A DNA stretch of 45,452 nt, from contig BFEA01000142.1 in the NCBI GenBank assembly GCA_003427395.1, positions 2,583,485 to 2,628,936 on the forward strand, in the 5' to 3' direction. The translations under genes were made by a program, and so were the position numbers. Positions 1 to 9,485 of this stretch are shown here, in pieces (position 1 is the stretch's first letter; every line of letters starts with the position of its first letter). This DNA comes from Chara braunii. Lineage: Eukaryota; Streptophyta; Charophyceae; Charales; Characeae. The notes under the pieces are model-generated. The model was not told the DNA's origin, did not search any database, and saw only the letters and a program-made list of their open reading frames with translations.

Positions 1-2003
1 GCACATGCCGGTCTTGCGTACCATTAACCGCAGTGTGTGGCTTTCCTGGCCCCGCCGTGGCCGGCCTTTTTACTGTCGTCCTACCGGAAGAAGCCCGGCA
101 TCCGCCCCTACCGAGACCAGTCCATATCCATTCGTCCAACCTCCGGTCCCCTGTGACACACAGTCAACTCAGTATTGTGCGACCCGCACTATGCGACCCA
201 AAAAGAGGTCGGCTTTCAGAGGGTCAGCCAAGACTCCTTCCTGGCCGTAGTCCTTCAACTTACACTTATGTCGGCCACGACTTTATCAGTGGTCGCGAGA
301 CTGCGGCCCACACAGTCCGGTCTAAAATCCTAAGTTACCCGGTAGTCAAACAACTCGCGCCTGCCCGCAAAGTGCATGCTCACACACTCTCTAATCAAGC
401 TATACATACGCCTGCCACTTCTGACATACAGTAGTCAGTCGCAGCTGGCGACAAACCCCCCATTCTTTCATGTATTGGCTCAATCGCTTCTTCTGCGAGG
501 TGCAAAAACACGCACATTTACCCTTGTAAGGGTAATGGTGCCGACAACGGAACTTTGGAAAGAAGGAAAAAATGGATATGGGTAGGTCATACTTCACTGA
601 GGAAACTGTGCATTGATCCTGCTGCATGGAGCTGGTCAACGGGCGAAGTGAGATGTCCCCAACTTCGACTGTTGGGGTATTCGGTGGCAAGAGGTTACAG
701 TTTGAGACTGAGTAGCGGCAATAGAACCCCCCCTGCGGATGTGGTCATCAGCAGATGGCAGGCCGTGACATTTGATGACCTCTCAGAAACAGGTCCCTCC
801 TTCCTTGACCTATGGGACACGCTGGCCAAACTCCCGAATGGCAAACAAGTATCCATCTTGTGGCTGATTTCTCTTCTGGTGACACCCTCAGCAGTTTGGC
901 TAACAAGCAGAGGAGTGCAGGTGGAGCTGAAGTGCTCATGTGTGATAAGCCAGGACCCGTACTCAGCGGCTTCCCGTACTCTAAGGGGGAAATCCCACGT
1001 AAGGCCTCGAAGCACGGGTTCTAGATAATTGGGAAGAACGGGGTTTCATGTCGTTTCCTTTTTTTTCTTCCTTTTTTCTTTTCCTTTTTTTTACAGAAAG
1101 GAGGACGAAACAAAAACTTATTCTTCTTTTCCGGGACTCGTGTGGCCGGTTAGCAGCCGCGCCGAGAAATTCAAGAAACAGTTGGGAATTAGCGTAGGTA
1201 GGAATTTTGGAATTTTGAATTTTTGCACTCGCGGCTGCTTTTCAATTTTTTGCGCGCCGCGTAAACCCTTTCTCCCACTTTGCATCCCCGCGCCATCTTC
1301 CCTTTTTGCCGCGCATCCCCTTCTTGCATGCCTCTTCATCTTCCCTCGAGCGAAGTCTGATCCCTTCCTTACCCATCCTTCCGAACGATTGGCTGGGTGA
1401 TTAGGATGGTTGGGTCAATGAGGTGAGAGCCGAAGGCACGCCCCACTTGGACTACCACCCCAATCACACAGATCGTTCGACTCGCCCCCTTCGATCCTTC
1501 TGGAACCTCTGCCCTTCTTTTGTCCTGCTCATCCACACCCCGTGCTTCGCATTGGCTCTCTGCCGCCTTCTGCGCTATAAATTCTCGCAGCCCCTTCCTC
1601 TCACTCTCTTTGATCTCGGTTGCAATGCTGCGCGAGCTATACACAAGGTCCGCGGCGTCGAACAGGCTTGACGAGCCCCAGTGACGGGCGGAGTGACGAC
1701 GTGGGGCGGGCTTAGCGATAGACTTGGGGTAAGATAGTCAGAGGGACTGAGCGGCGGTGGAGATCGGACGCCGATAGTGGCAGGGCCTTAGGGCTATGGT
1801 TGTCGGTGTTTCTGACGGATTGGGGATTGGGCCCAGGGCGGCCAGTCGTATGAGAAATTTTGTATACAAAGGAGCTCGCTTTTATCTCCATTGCTGCTTT
1901 GTTCCAGTGCGATGTGTGCAAGGTCTCGATGTATGAGTATTTTGTAGTATGCATGTTGTGATATGAGAGTTTACAGATGTTGGATGTCTCCTTGTCCAGG
2001 AGG
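1..2003. other. Left flank, no recognisable gene
   Basis: Short overlapping open frames occur on both strands, but none shows a protein family motif or codon bias. A pyrimidine-rich stretch with T runs lies near 1048-1096. A TATA-like TATAAAT at 1576-1582 (plus) is followed by a pyrimidine-rich segment, the arrangement of a plant-type core promoter or an LTR, but no reading frame follows that I can identify. The stretch ends at the GCGTT target-site copy of element E1. It may be host DNA or an older decayed repeat; I cannot tell which. Confidence 0.4.
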
Positions 2004-2008
2004 GCGTT
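2004..2008. repeat. Target-site duplication of E1, left copy (GCGTT)
   Basis: GCGTT directly precedes the outer end of the left LTR and recurs at 14328-14332 directly after the outer end of the right LTR. Five bases is the usual duplication for Ty3/gypsy integration, which supports 2009-14327 as one insertion. A five-base match can arise by chance, and the left LTR end has ten extra bases between this site and the part shared with the other LTR. Confidence 0.65.
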
Positions 2009-4488
2009 GTGACGCCCAACCTCATGCCCAGCGCGACTTCCTGATCGGAGTAGGATGTGGGCTTGGAAGTGCGAAAAGGGGTGTGCCAAGGATTTTTGGG
2101 AAAGTGGGGGTGGAGTCCCATGTCAGAACTGAGATTTCCTATGGCAGAGTTTTCGGGGGCACGAGTGCATTTTGGTTGAGAGGGCGGACCGCTTCCGGTC
2201 ACGTGCGGGTCATTCAAGGCCGCTCGATTCGTCTGTTTTGAGGACGGCGGTTCGACGAAAGGTCCATCTGGGGTGGGTGTGATTCTGATGAGTCAGGCCG
2301 TCGGATGTCGCCACGTGGCGCCGGTCGTCGCACGTTCGAGTTAGGCCCTCGGGTTCCCGGGGCTCTCTGGTTGCCGCGTCGCCGACAATTTTCGAAGGGC
2401 GTGCGGGGCCAGTATGGGGCTATGGCGTTCCACGAAACGACCCTGAGTTGATTTTAGGGGAGAAGAAGACGGAAGGGAGGGAAGTTAGTGGAGATAACGA
2501 TGAAATCGGGGGAAATAAAGTAGTGGGTGTGGTCCGAAGTGGGGAAATCAGAGCACCGAGGATCGCTGGTGTGGCACAGTGGAACTCCCTAGGACACAGT
2601 CGATTCTCGGTTAGGCAGGGGAACCTCTGCCGAAGGCACTCTTCTATCCAAGGGGTGAAGTATTTTGGGTCCCACGAGGAATCTGAGTCCCAAGAGCATG
2701 TCATTTTGTCATCGTGGAGCCGCAGAATTCTAAGTGCGTGTTGGGGAGTCGGTTGCGAGCTACCGCGTGTGAGTATAGGCTGCGCGACTTGGATCGCACT
2801 TACACGTGTTCACTCGGGGTGATCGCGTCGTTGCATGCAAAATGTTCACTGATCACATCCAATCATTCAAGTATTCCCGCAGCCGTGAGTTATTTCAGGC
2901 GTAGGTGATCGCAAATTGACGCACGGGAATGCGTACATGTTGCGCGTGTCACATCGTGCCTATGCACATTTCCCGTGTGGCATTCGCCGATGTATGGGTC
3001 GACAACTACCCAACTATCCAATCATCTGAGCATCCCATGATTCGCACGCAATCATTCCTGAATGTGCAAGGTGTTACTATGCATTCGCAGTAACAANAAT
3101 AGATCAAAAAGGACAAACAACAATAGTGAGGATTACGCAAACTTTCCTACTATGCTTATGGGGGTATCAAAACAACAAGCAAAGGCAAAGATCAGGCATA
3201 AGGAAAAGCAAACAGACATAACATTCATTCATCCATTCATTCATCATAACATACAATATCCGAGATTGAAATTGCAAAAACGAGCGTAGGCCGAAACCAA
3301 GTCAAGATTCCAAAAAACAAAAGAGAACGGGCAAATCGCCCTGAGACGAGATCAAAATTTATATACAAAAGCAAAGAGGGAGAAAAGACAAAAGAAACAG
3401 CAAATCTGCGTCCATCAACCTCATCTCCCTCTCCCTCTCTCTCTCTCTCCGATGCGGACAGTCCGTCGTCGCGCACCAACCCACGAAGTCGTCACCCCGC
3501 TTAGTCCTCCCTCACCCGTCAGGTTTGCCCGCGCCCACAGTCCGTTGTGGCCCACGTCAACCCCGCGCTTTTGGCACCAGCTCATCGGGTCGCCGGACTC
3601 CCACTTCAACTCACCTCTTACTTCGCTTGTGAGCCGACCCTCACTGATTGCGGTACCCCGAGTTTCCAACAGCTGGTTAAGAGAGTTATCTAATCGCGCA
3701 GTCGGAATTTATAGCGTGCATGCATGCGCGAAGAACACAGAATTACAAGGACTTAGAAAAAAGATTAGGAGAGGGATTGCCTACGTTCTGTATGGTCAGA
3801 CCGCGGCGTGGGGGACGTAGCCTCGCTCCACTCATCGATCTGAGTATGCAGTCCGCGGGCTGGCTAGACACAACAAGAAAAAGCGAGGGCGGGAAAGACG
3901 AAGCACAAGAACAAAGGATACTGTTACAATGGCGCCCACCCAAAATTACAGTTACCCACACGATTAAAGGCGCCGACTAATCAGAGTTCCGTTGCAGCCG
4001 CACAGAGAAGCGCGTAAGCAAAAAGCGCTGCGGGGCAAGGAAAAATCCTAATTGCAAAAATCCTAAATTTCTGTCTAATGCAGAAAAAGCGAAAAACAAA
4101 ATCCGAAAAGAAAAGTTTGAAATTCCGAGAGCCATAGTGGCTCGACAAGATTCGAAAAAGAGTTCAAAAAGAATGAAGCAAAATTCCCGCGCGATGTCCG
4201 CGGCTAAAAAGTCCGAAACCGAAACAAAAGAAGCGACGTCAACATTTATTAATCGTGCGCATGGTAGCACGCCACTCACACAACCAATCAACCAATCGAT
4301 CATCCTGGGGCTCACCCGAGACCGAACCCAACCATCCAGAAAGTCGACGAAAAAGAACGAAGAAGCGAGGACACCGATGCAATTTCCCATCCATCCCAAT
4401 CTCCCGTAATCGGCCCATCCTTCCCAGCTTAGGACCCCTCGTTGCTACTGCGCAGAAAATCGCGCGGTGCAGACATCGGTTCGTCACA
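2009..4488 (-). repeat. E1 3' LTR (left copy)
   Basis: Matches 11843-14327 along its length with scattered substitutions and small indels. On the minus strand it starts TGTGAC, matching the other LTR. Its other end carries ten bases (GTGACGCCCA on plus, 2009-2018) absent next to the primer site in the other copy. It holds a TATA-like CTATAAATTCC on minus (3704-3714), a second AT-rich TATATAAA-like site near 3355-3366, a CATT repeat near 3222-3249 and a short CT-rich tract near 3423-3450. One unresolved base lies at 3097. Confidence 0.88.
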
Positions 4489-4839
4489 TATGTGACGCCC
4501 AGGGGGGTCCAACCTTAAGCAAGCTCCTGCTTGCCACAAGCGGTTAACGGGGACCCCCTTGCTTGAATCTTGACACGTGTCGATCTCTCTAATCGACCGA
4601 CGCGCGGAGCTTTCTGCATGGCCACTTACCGTGTGAAAGAGTGTGGACGTCATCCAACGTGGCCTGCAAGCTCTGTCCTACAAATTCCTCAGGAGGGCTC
4701 TCATCAATCCAAGGAGGGGATTATTTGTGCCATCGCCGTGGCACACACACCAATCCACCGATCACCGATCACCGATCATCAGTGTCCACCAGAAAGGGGG
4801 AAGGGGAGACGGTACATGGGGGCATGGCGAGGGGGAGGG
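4489..4839 (-). other. E1 region inside the 3' LTR; nested hairpins, no clear polypurine tract
   Basis: No coding signal. GGGGGTCC (4503-4510) pairs with GGACCCCC (4551-4558), and AAGCAAG pairs with CTTGCTT inside and beside these arms, giving a nested hairpin. A polypurine tract should abut the LTR on the element strand, but the minus strand next to 4488 is pyrimidine-rich. The closest purine run on minus is about 65 bases away (about 4554-4564). The 11-mer TGTGACGCCCA at 4491-4501 also overlaps the outer end of the same LTR. Confidence 0.4.
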
Positions 4840-5472
4840 TTAATCGGAAGCGGGGGTAAGAATCGTTGCTACTGTTTCAGGGAGCTCTTGGTAACGAACG
4901 ATCCGGTGGAAACGGGGGAAGCGATTACCAGTGTGCGGGAGGGAGGCGAGGTAGTTGGGATACAGGGTGGTAAAGGTGTGGAAGAGTGCCGCATGAAAAT
5001 GATCGTGGTTTTCACATGCGGGGATAGTCCCCGTAATCATGCAATAAACCTCGATCACATTGTGGTCTCGCCACGCGGCACTAAAGAGAAGGCTGTGGAG
5101 GCAGAAATCAGGGAGGGCGCATCGGGTTGAGGGATGGGGGTGGACCGTAACGACGAGGCGAGTAGCGTAGAGGAATTGGAAGGTATCGATAGGGAAGGGG
5201 TTTCGGGGGAAGGTGACACGGGTGGTGATTTGACGGAGGGTGAGATGATCAAGGGGATAGTGGGATAACGACCAGGGACGAAGCCCGATGGCCCGCATCA
5301 GTACGGGCTCGAACTGATGGATGGTCGGAGGCGGAGGGGGAGGGGGATCGGCTTCGCCGCCGCCGGGCCGGTGCGCTCGAAGTCTCGGCAACTGGGTCCC
5401 CATCTTCGGGCTTGGGCGGCTCGGGATCGTGGGCCGGATCGTCGGCGATCTGCAGATTGGCCCCGCTGGCAA
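4840..5472 (-). pseudogene. E1 accessory coding region, C-terminal part (unrecognised)
   Basis: Open for 210 codons on minus. The first third is proline-rich and partly a shadow of the acidic/Arg-Ser linker in another frame. The last ~130 residues look like a folded domain, rich in His, Phe, Leu and Thr, with Cys residues spaced irregularly and no motif I recognise. The likely ancestral path enters this frame by a shift near 5250, after the Arg-Ser segment. It lies between pol and the 3' LTR, where some gypsy lineages carry an extra ORF. I see no signal peptide or membrane anchor that would argue for an envelope gene. Function unknown. Confidence 0.45.
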
Positions 5473-5811
5473 ATTCCAGCTGTCGTTTTCCGGCCGCGAT
5501 CTCCTCTCTCTTGCGTGTCGCCTCGGGGTCTTCTGCCTGAGTGATCGCCTACTCCACGTTCTCCGCCGAGATTTCCCACTCAGACTCTTCCAGCTCTAGC
5601 TCTTCTTCTTCGTCCTCGTCTTCTTCCTCCTCCTCACTTTGCTCTCCTTCGCTGTGCTCACTGTAACTGCCTTCCTCCGGGGTTTCTTCCTCTTCGTCCT
5701 CTCCGGCGACTTCTTCTTCTTCTTCAGCGCTTTCTTCTTCGATTGCTACCTCTTCGTCTTCGGAGGCTGCTCTATCCTGGAAGAAGGCGATCGATGATTT
5801 CCCGTGGGCTC
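5250..5811 (-). pseudogene. E1 accessory region: acidic tract plus Arg-Ser linker
   Basis: One minus frame runs open from about 5811 to a TAG near 5550. It contains a stretch of about 75 residues in which roughly 40 are Asp or Glu. After the TAG the same frame continues through a Lys/Arg-Glu segment, a Pro-rich linker and RRRRSRSP, which looks like a nuclear-localisation or RS-type basic patch, and closes near 5250. The GAA/GAG/GAC mix is not a plain trinucleotide repeat, which favours a real low-complexity coding segment. Acidic plus basic low-complexity linkers suit a nucleic-acid or chromatin-associated protein, but that is inference. Confidence 0.45.
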
Positions 5812-5887
5812 AGATAATCCCACCGCGATGGCGGGTTGCGTCCGCTTCCCGGCTCCTCTAGGCACGCTGACCACTAAAGATACAACA

Positions 5888-6514
5888 TCAAGGTCCGTGT
5901 GAGGATGTGCGGGACTGGGCTCTCGTCACTCTGCGAGACGATCTCAAGGGGGAGATCGTCGGCCAACTGCGCAAGGGGGACATGAGCTCCTGCGCGATCA
6001 GCTGACGATGGCCGGGCCGTTCCGATCCAAAGAGAAAACCGAGAAGACCGCCTTCTACGTTCGTCCGCCAGGCTTGGATAATAAGTAACTCCAGGTACTC
6101 GGCCCACTCGCGATGTTCCTCGTCCCTTGTCCACGTAAGCCTCACTCCGACCAGGCACACTGAAAGATCGACGAAATGCTCGCACCACAGCCGCCACTGC
6201 CTTGGATCCAGAAAGGGGACAGCGAGCGGTTCTAAACAAAAGGAGAAGCGAGGATGGACTCCGGACTGCCAGAAGGTGGGGAAGAGGGATGGGAGGGCGA
6301 AGGTTGAAAGTCGAGAATGGTTCATTGAGGATGGGGGAAGGGGATGAGTTCGGGAAGCACCACCGTCGGCTCGTGCTGGAACGCCCGAATACCACCAAGT
6401 TCGATGCCGTCCGTGGGGAAAAGATTCTCCCCGCGGCGCGTAAGATAGTGGTTCCACTCTGTCGCCAATGGTTGCGCCCACTCCCTCAATGATGTCCGGA
6501 TGGCCATATGTCAT
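5888..6514 (-). pseudogene. E1 accessory region, middle part (unrecognised)
   Basis: Open minus frame. The first third (about 6510-6310) is probably a shadow of the N-terminal part in another frame. From about 6220 to 6010 the residues form a plausible globular segment containing DPRQWRLWCEHF and EYLELLIIQAW, rich in Trp and Leu and unlike retroviral proteins I know. A shift near 5990 would carry the reading into the neighbouring frame ending near 5874. Together with the pieces on either side it suggests a decayed accessory protein of several hundred residues. Confidence 0.4.
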
Positions 6515-6804
6515 AGCGCACTGACCGTACTGATGTCGCCGCTGAAGCCGACAACCGTGGACACGTGGCTAATCCCCGGAGCAGACCGCCGATGGACGGC
6601 TACTGCTTCTGCTAGCACGATCGCCTGCGGATTGCCCGCAAATCGGAACTCGGCTGCCGCGTACACTCCCGAAGTACAGAAAAACTGCGCCAGCCGTAGA
6701 AGATCCAGATTGAACCGTGGATGACGAACCTGCCGAATCGTCGAGATGCAACCTCGTGGCGTTAAGAGATGGTCGCCGAGGGCTCGCTCTGTGAGAAAGC
6801 TCAT
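6322..6804 (-). pseudogene. E1 accessory region, N-terminal part (unrecognised)
   Basis: Starts MSFLTERALG at 6804 and runs to 6322 in one frame with a single TGA at 6511-6513, just before HMAIRTSLREW; the TGA could be a former TGG or CGA. About 160 residues in total, mixed alpha/beta in appearance, with no retroviral motif and no family I recognise. The start lies directly after the integrase-like tail. Without one unit of the 25-bp duplication (6792-6841) its ATG would overlap the TGA of the upstream frame as ATGA, a layout used for termination-reinitiation. The continuation at 6220 needs a frameshift. Confidence 0.45.
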
Positions 6805-6841
6805 GGCGATGGTGGCTGAGAAAGCTCATGGCGATGGTGGC
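6792..6841. repeat. 25-bp perfect tandem duplication
   Basis: Two identical 25-base units (6792-6816 and 6817-6841) lie exactly where the integrase-like tail ends and the accessory frame begins. Since 25 is not a multiple of three, the duplication changes the frame relation between the two coding regions. It looks like a replication-slippage event. Confidence 0.9.
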
Positions 6842-7489
6842 GGGGACGGAGTATGGGATAAGGCAAGAGATGCGGGGGAAGAAGATAGCGATAGAGAGTC
6901 GTCGTCTTCCTCCGAAGAAAAAGATGGCGCAGGAGATGGGGAAGAAGGGAGGGGATGTAGGTAAGACACGTGGCGGACGATCGGGCACGCCGATCGGCTT
7001 CCCGAGACCTCTGGCACGAGGCGCACGGTGTTCACTCCGTTCGGCCCAAGCTCGACCACTCGGAATCGCCCGAAGAATCGTGGCCTTACCCTGGCGAGCA
7101 CATTTCCTTACCTGCACCAGGTCCCCTAATTTGTACTGGGGCTGAGGACCCGCGTTCCGGGTCTTTTCTAACCCTTCTGACGTGGCATTTAAAAAGCGAG
7201 CCTCGGTCGGGATCTTATTAACCCGACACAAGGGGCACAACCAGGGCTTATTGTCATTTTGGAATTGGATGTACGAGCCGTGGGCTCGTGCGACACACTG
7301 TCGACAATCTACCCATTCCGCATATACCTCTCCGTTAGGGCGCATGGAGACCGAGTATACGCGAGAAATTGCTTCACAAAAATAACAAAATTTATCGGGC
7401 AGGGAGAGAAGAGATGAGGAGGAGATGGGAGAGAGAGGGGTTGTAGGATTACCTCCGTCACCCATTGCCACCCGCCTGCTTCTTGCCAC
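6826..7489 (-). pseudogene. E1 PHD-like finger followed by integrase C-terminal-like domain
   Basis: Read from 7489, Cys35, Cys38, Cys62, Cys65, His70, Cys85 and Cys88 follow the C4HC3 order of a PHD finger (7226-7387). Trp59 lies before the third Cys and Trp83 before the last pair, as in that family. The sixth ligand, normally Cys two residues after the His, is Tyr73. The segment QYKLGDLVQVRK follows. After a one-base shift the frame 6826-7101 continues with RPRFFGRFRVVELGPNG and a VRHVSYLHPL end, the typical layout of a gypsy integrase C-terminal domain, then a Ser/Pro/acidic tail. No HHCC finger or DDE core lies between RNase H and this domain. Either the core was deleted and the finger captured, or this lineage is non-autonomous. 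Confidence 0.6.
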
Positions 7490-7559
7490 GAGGGAGAACT
7501 GCCACTTGTCTGTACTTGGGCCCGATCACCGACTCTGGTTCCTTCCACGGGACGATCTC

Positions 7560-8519
7560 TTATGCCTTAGGCACTTTAGCTGGTCGATGCAGACATGTCA
7601 GTCCGTCCGTGTTGCCGTGTCTTTCCGTCTTTCGATGGATGATGTCGAAGTCGTATTCCTGTAGGCGCACCACCCATCGACCAATCATCCCCGTGTAATT
7701 AGAGAGTCTCTTCACCACTAACAGGGGCTCATGATCGGTGACAAGGAGGAACCTCTGTCCGTACCGATACGGATGGAAGTGCTGGATTCCCCACACTACC
7801 GCGTAGCATTCGCCTTGTGGAGCGGAGTCGTTCTTTCGTTCGTCTGGTACAGTTCGCGACGCAAACTCGATGACATGTTCACGGCCATCGTTCCCCTTTT
7901 GCGCTAAAATAGCGGAAATAGCCTCCGACTGCCAGTCCGTGATGAGAATGAACTGCTTCGAGGGGTCCGGTCGGATCAAAATAGGTGTCGTTGCTAAAGC
8001 TTCCTTGAGGGTCGCGAAGGCCTGCTCGCACTCCACGTCCCAACTGAGGGGCTGGTCCTTCCGTAGCAGGTTCGTCAAGGGTCGTGCAATCGCGGCGAAG
8101 CCCTTGATGAAACGGCGATAGTACGATGCCAACCCCAAGAAGGCTCGAACCTGTGTTAGCGATGTGGGAACAGGGGCTTCTTTCACCGCCGCGACCTTTC
8201 TCGAGTCAGGCCGCAATCCTCCACGTGTCACAACGTACCCCAAGAATGAAATTTCCGAGAGGAAAAATTCGCTCTTCTCAAGCACAATCTTGAATCCAGC
8301 GACTCTCAGAGCGCCTAATGTCCACTCGATATGCTGCGCATGGCCGTGATAGGTCTCCGAATAGACCAGGATGTCGTCCATGTACACGATGACACAAAAG
8401 TTGATCATCCCCTGCGTTAATCGTGTCTTGTTGACGAAGTTTGAAACGTGACGTTCATGGCCCGCTGAAACGTGGCCGACGCATTGCAGATCCCCATCGG
8501 GCATCGAACCCACTGCCAC
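7560..8519 (-). pseudogene. E1 RT C-terminal half and RNase H
   Basis: Real RT sequence begins about 30 residues in; the upstream part belongs to another frame. It contains YMDD at residues 46-49 (metal-binding aspartates of polymerase motif C), the gypsy thumb/connection signature FLGLASYYRRFIKGF near 128-141, and an RNase H with D195, E237 and D262 as the catalytic triad. The distal Asp lies in GNTDGL near 305. The domain copies element RNA into DNA and removes the RNA strand. It ends in TAA, after which the same frame continues about 40 codons of plausible linker before the PHD-like finger in another frame. RNase H resembles non-chromovirus gypsy elements more than E3-E5. Confidence 0.88.
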
Positions 8520-9017
8520 GTGCCTTCAAACAGTACGAAGGTCGCCTTCGACCGATCTTCCTCCTTAACCAGAATGTGATGAAAGCCATGTCGGATATCA
8601 AACTTACTGAAATAATTAGCACACCCAATCGCATCCAGCAAATCATCAATCCGGGAGAGAGGGTACACATCTTTAATCGTGATGTCATTCAACTTACGAT
8701 AATCAATGAATATGCGGATCAATCCGTTCTTTTTTGGTACCAATACTACTGGAAATGACCCAAGGTCCGGTGGCGGGTTCAATCCAATCGCTTGCTTCGA
8801 ATTCTCGAATCCGTTTGAGGGCCTTTTTGCGCTCTACCAGGGAATGCCTGTAAGGCTTGCAATGAATTGGGGAATGGTTTCCCGTCTGGATTTCATGTTG
8901 TATGACTAACGACAGTCCAATGTCTGTGTCCGTCACACTAATCGCTCCTTTGTATTCTTTCAGGATGTCTGCGATTAGGTGGTGGATTTCGTCAGGTACG
9001 TATCGAGGTACGTGCAA
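8417..9017 (-). pseudogene. E1 RT N-terminal half (two frames)
   Basis: The frame 8703-9017 gives VPRYVPDEIHHL, a PIHCKPYR-type segment and ASDWIEPATGPW, matching the fingers of gypsy RT. After a shift near 8780 the frame 8417-8782 gives PVVLVPKKNG, FIDYRKLND, the motif A region with the first catalytic Asp in FSKFDIRHGFHH and CPMGICNASATFQRAM (motif B). A second shift near 8450 leads to the YMDD-containing frame. Two frameshifts make the RT non-functional as read. E2 has the homologous start PAHVPDEHRRL, confirming shared descent. Confidence 0.85.
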
Positions 9018-9485
9018 CTCGTATGACTCGTCTCATATCCGCACATTGATGTGTTTCGTATTCATTCGTTTAGTATTTTCCAGCGGGGGCGCGGGGATGA
9101 ACGAGTTATCGGATCGCCAGGAGAACACCGTGACCATCATCTGCGCATCCTCTTCTCGGATGGCCACGTGTTCTTCCGGCGTCACTCCGTCTCGAATGTC
9201 CTGCTATGGCACGGGTTTCGTGGCGATCTTGATTCCGAGTCCGTTCTCGAGGCGCTCAGGGGGTTCCAAAGAATTGATCTCTGCCCCTAACCGTAGCAAT
9301 CGAATTTCCTTTGCAGATGTCAGCAGGGATTTTGGAAGATCCGTGATATCGCAGTAGTGCCTTTTGTCGTTGTATCGGGCGAGAAGAGGGGAAATCCCTT
9401 CGTACAGGGTTCGAGGGGGTTCCAAAGAATCGACCATCCTTGAAATCTGTACGAGAGGTTCTCCCATAATCATTTCCTGTGTTCT
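9018..9485 (-). pseudogene. E1 protease-RT spacer
   Basis: The frame 9204-9473 encodes about 89 residues linking protease to RT. It holds two similar motifs, SLEPPRTLYEG and SLEPPERLENG, which look like an internal duplication. The stretch 9018-9203 carries the next part in shifted frames. No enzymatic motif; the spacer probably tethers domains in the polyprotein. Confidence 0.5.

Noticed and set aside
555-1028. 157-codon frame on plus
   Set aside because: No motif, overlapping rival frames on minus and no codon pattern; not supported as a gene.
4840-5472. Envelope gene in E1
   Set aside because: No signal peptide, furin-like site or membrane anchor visible.
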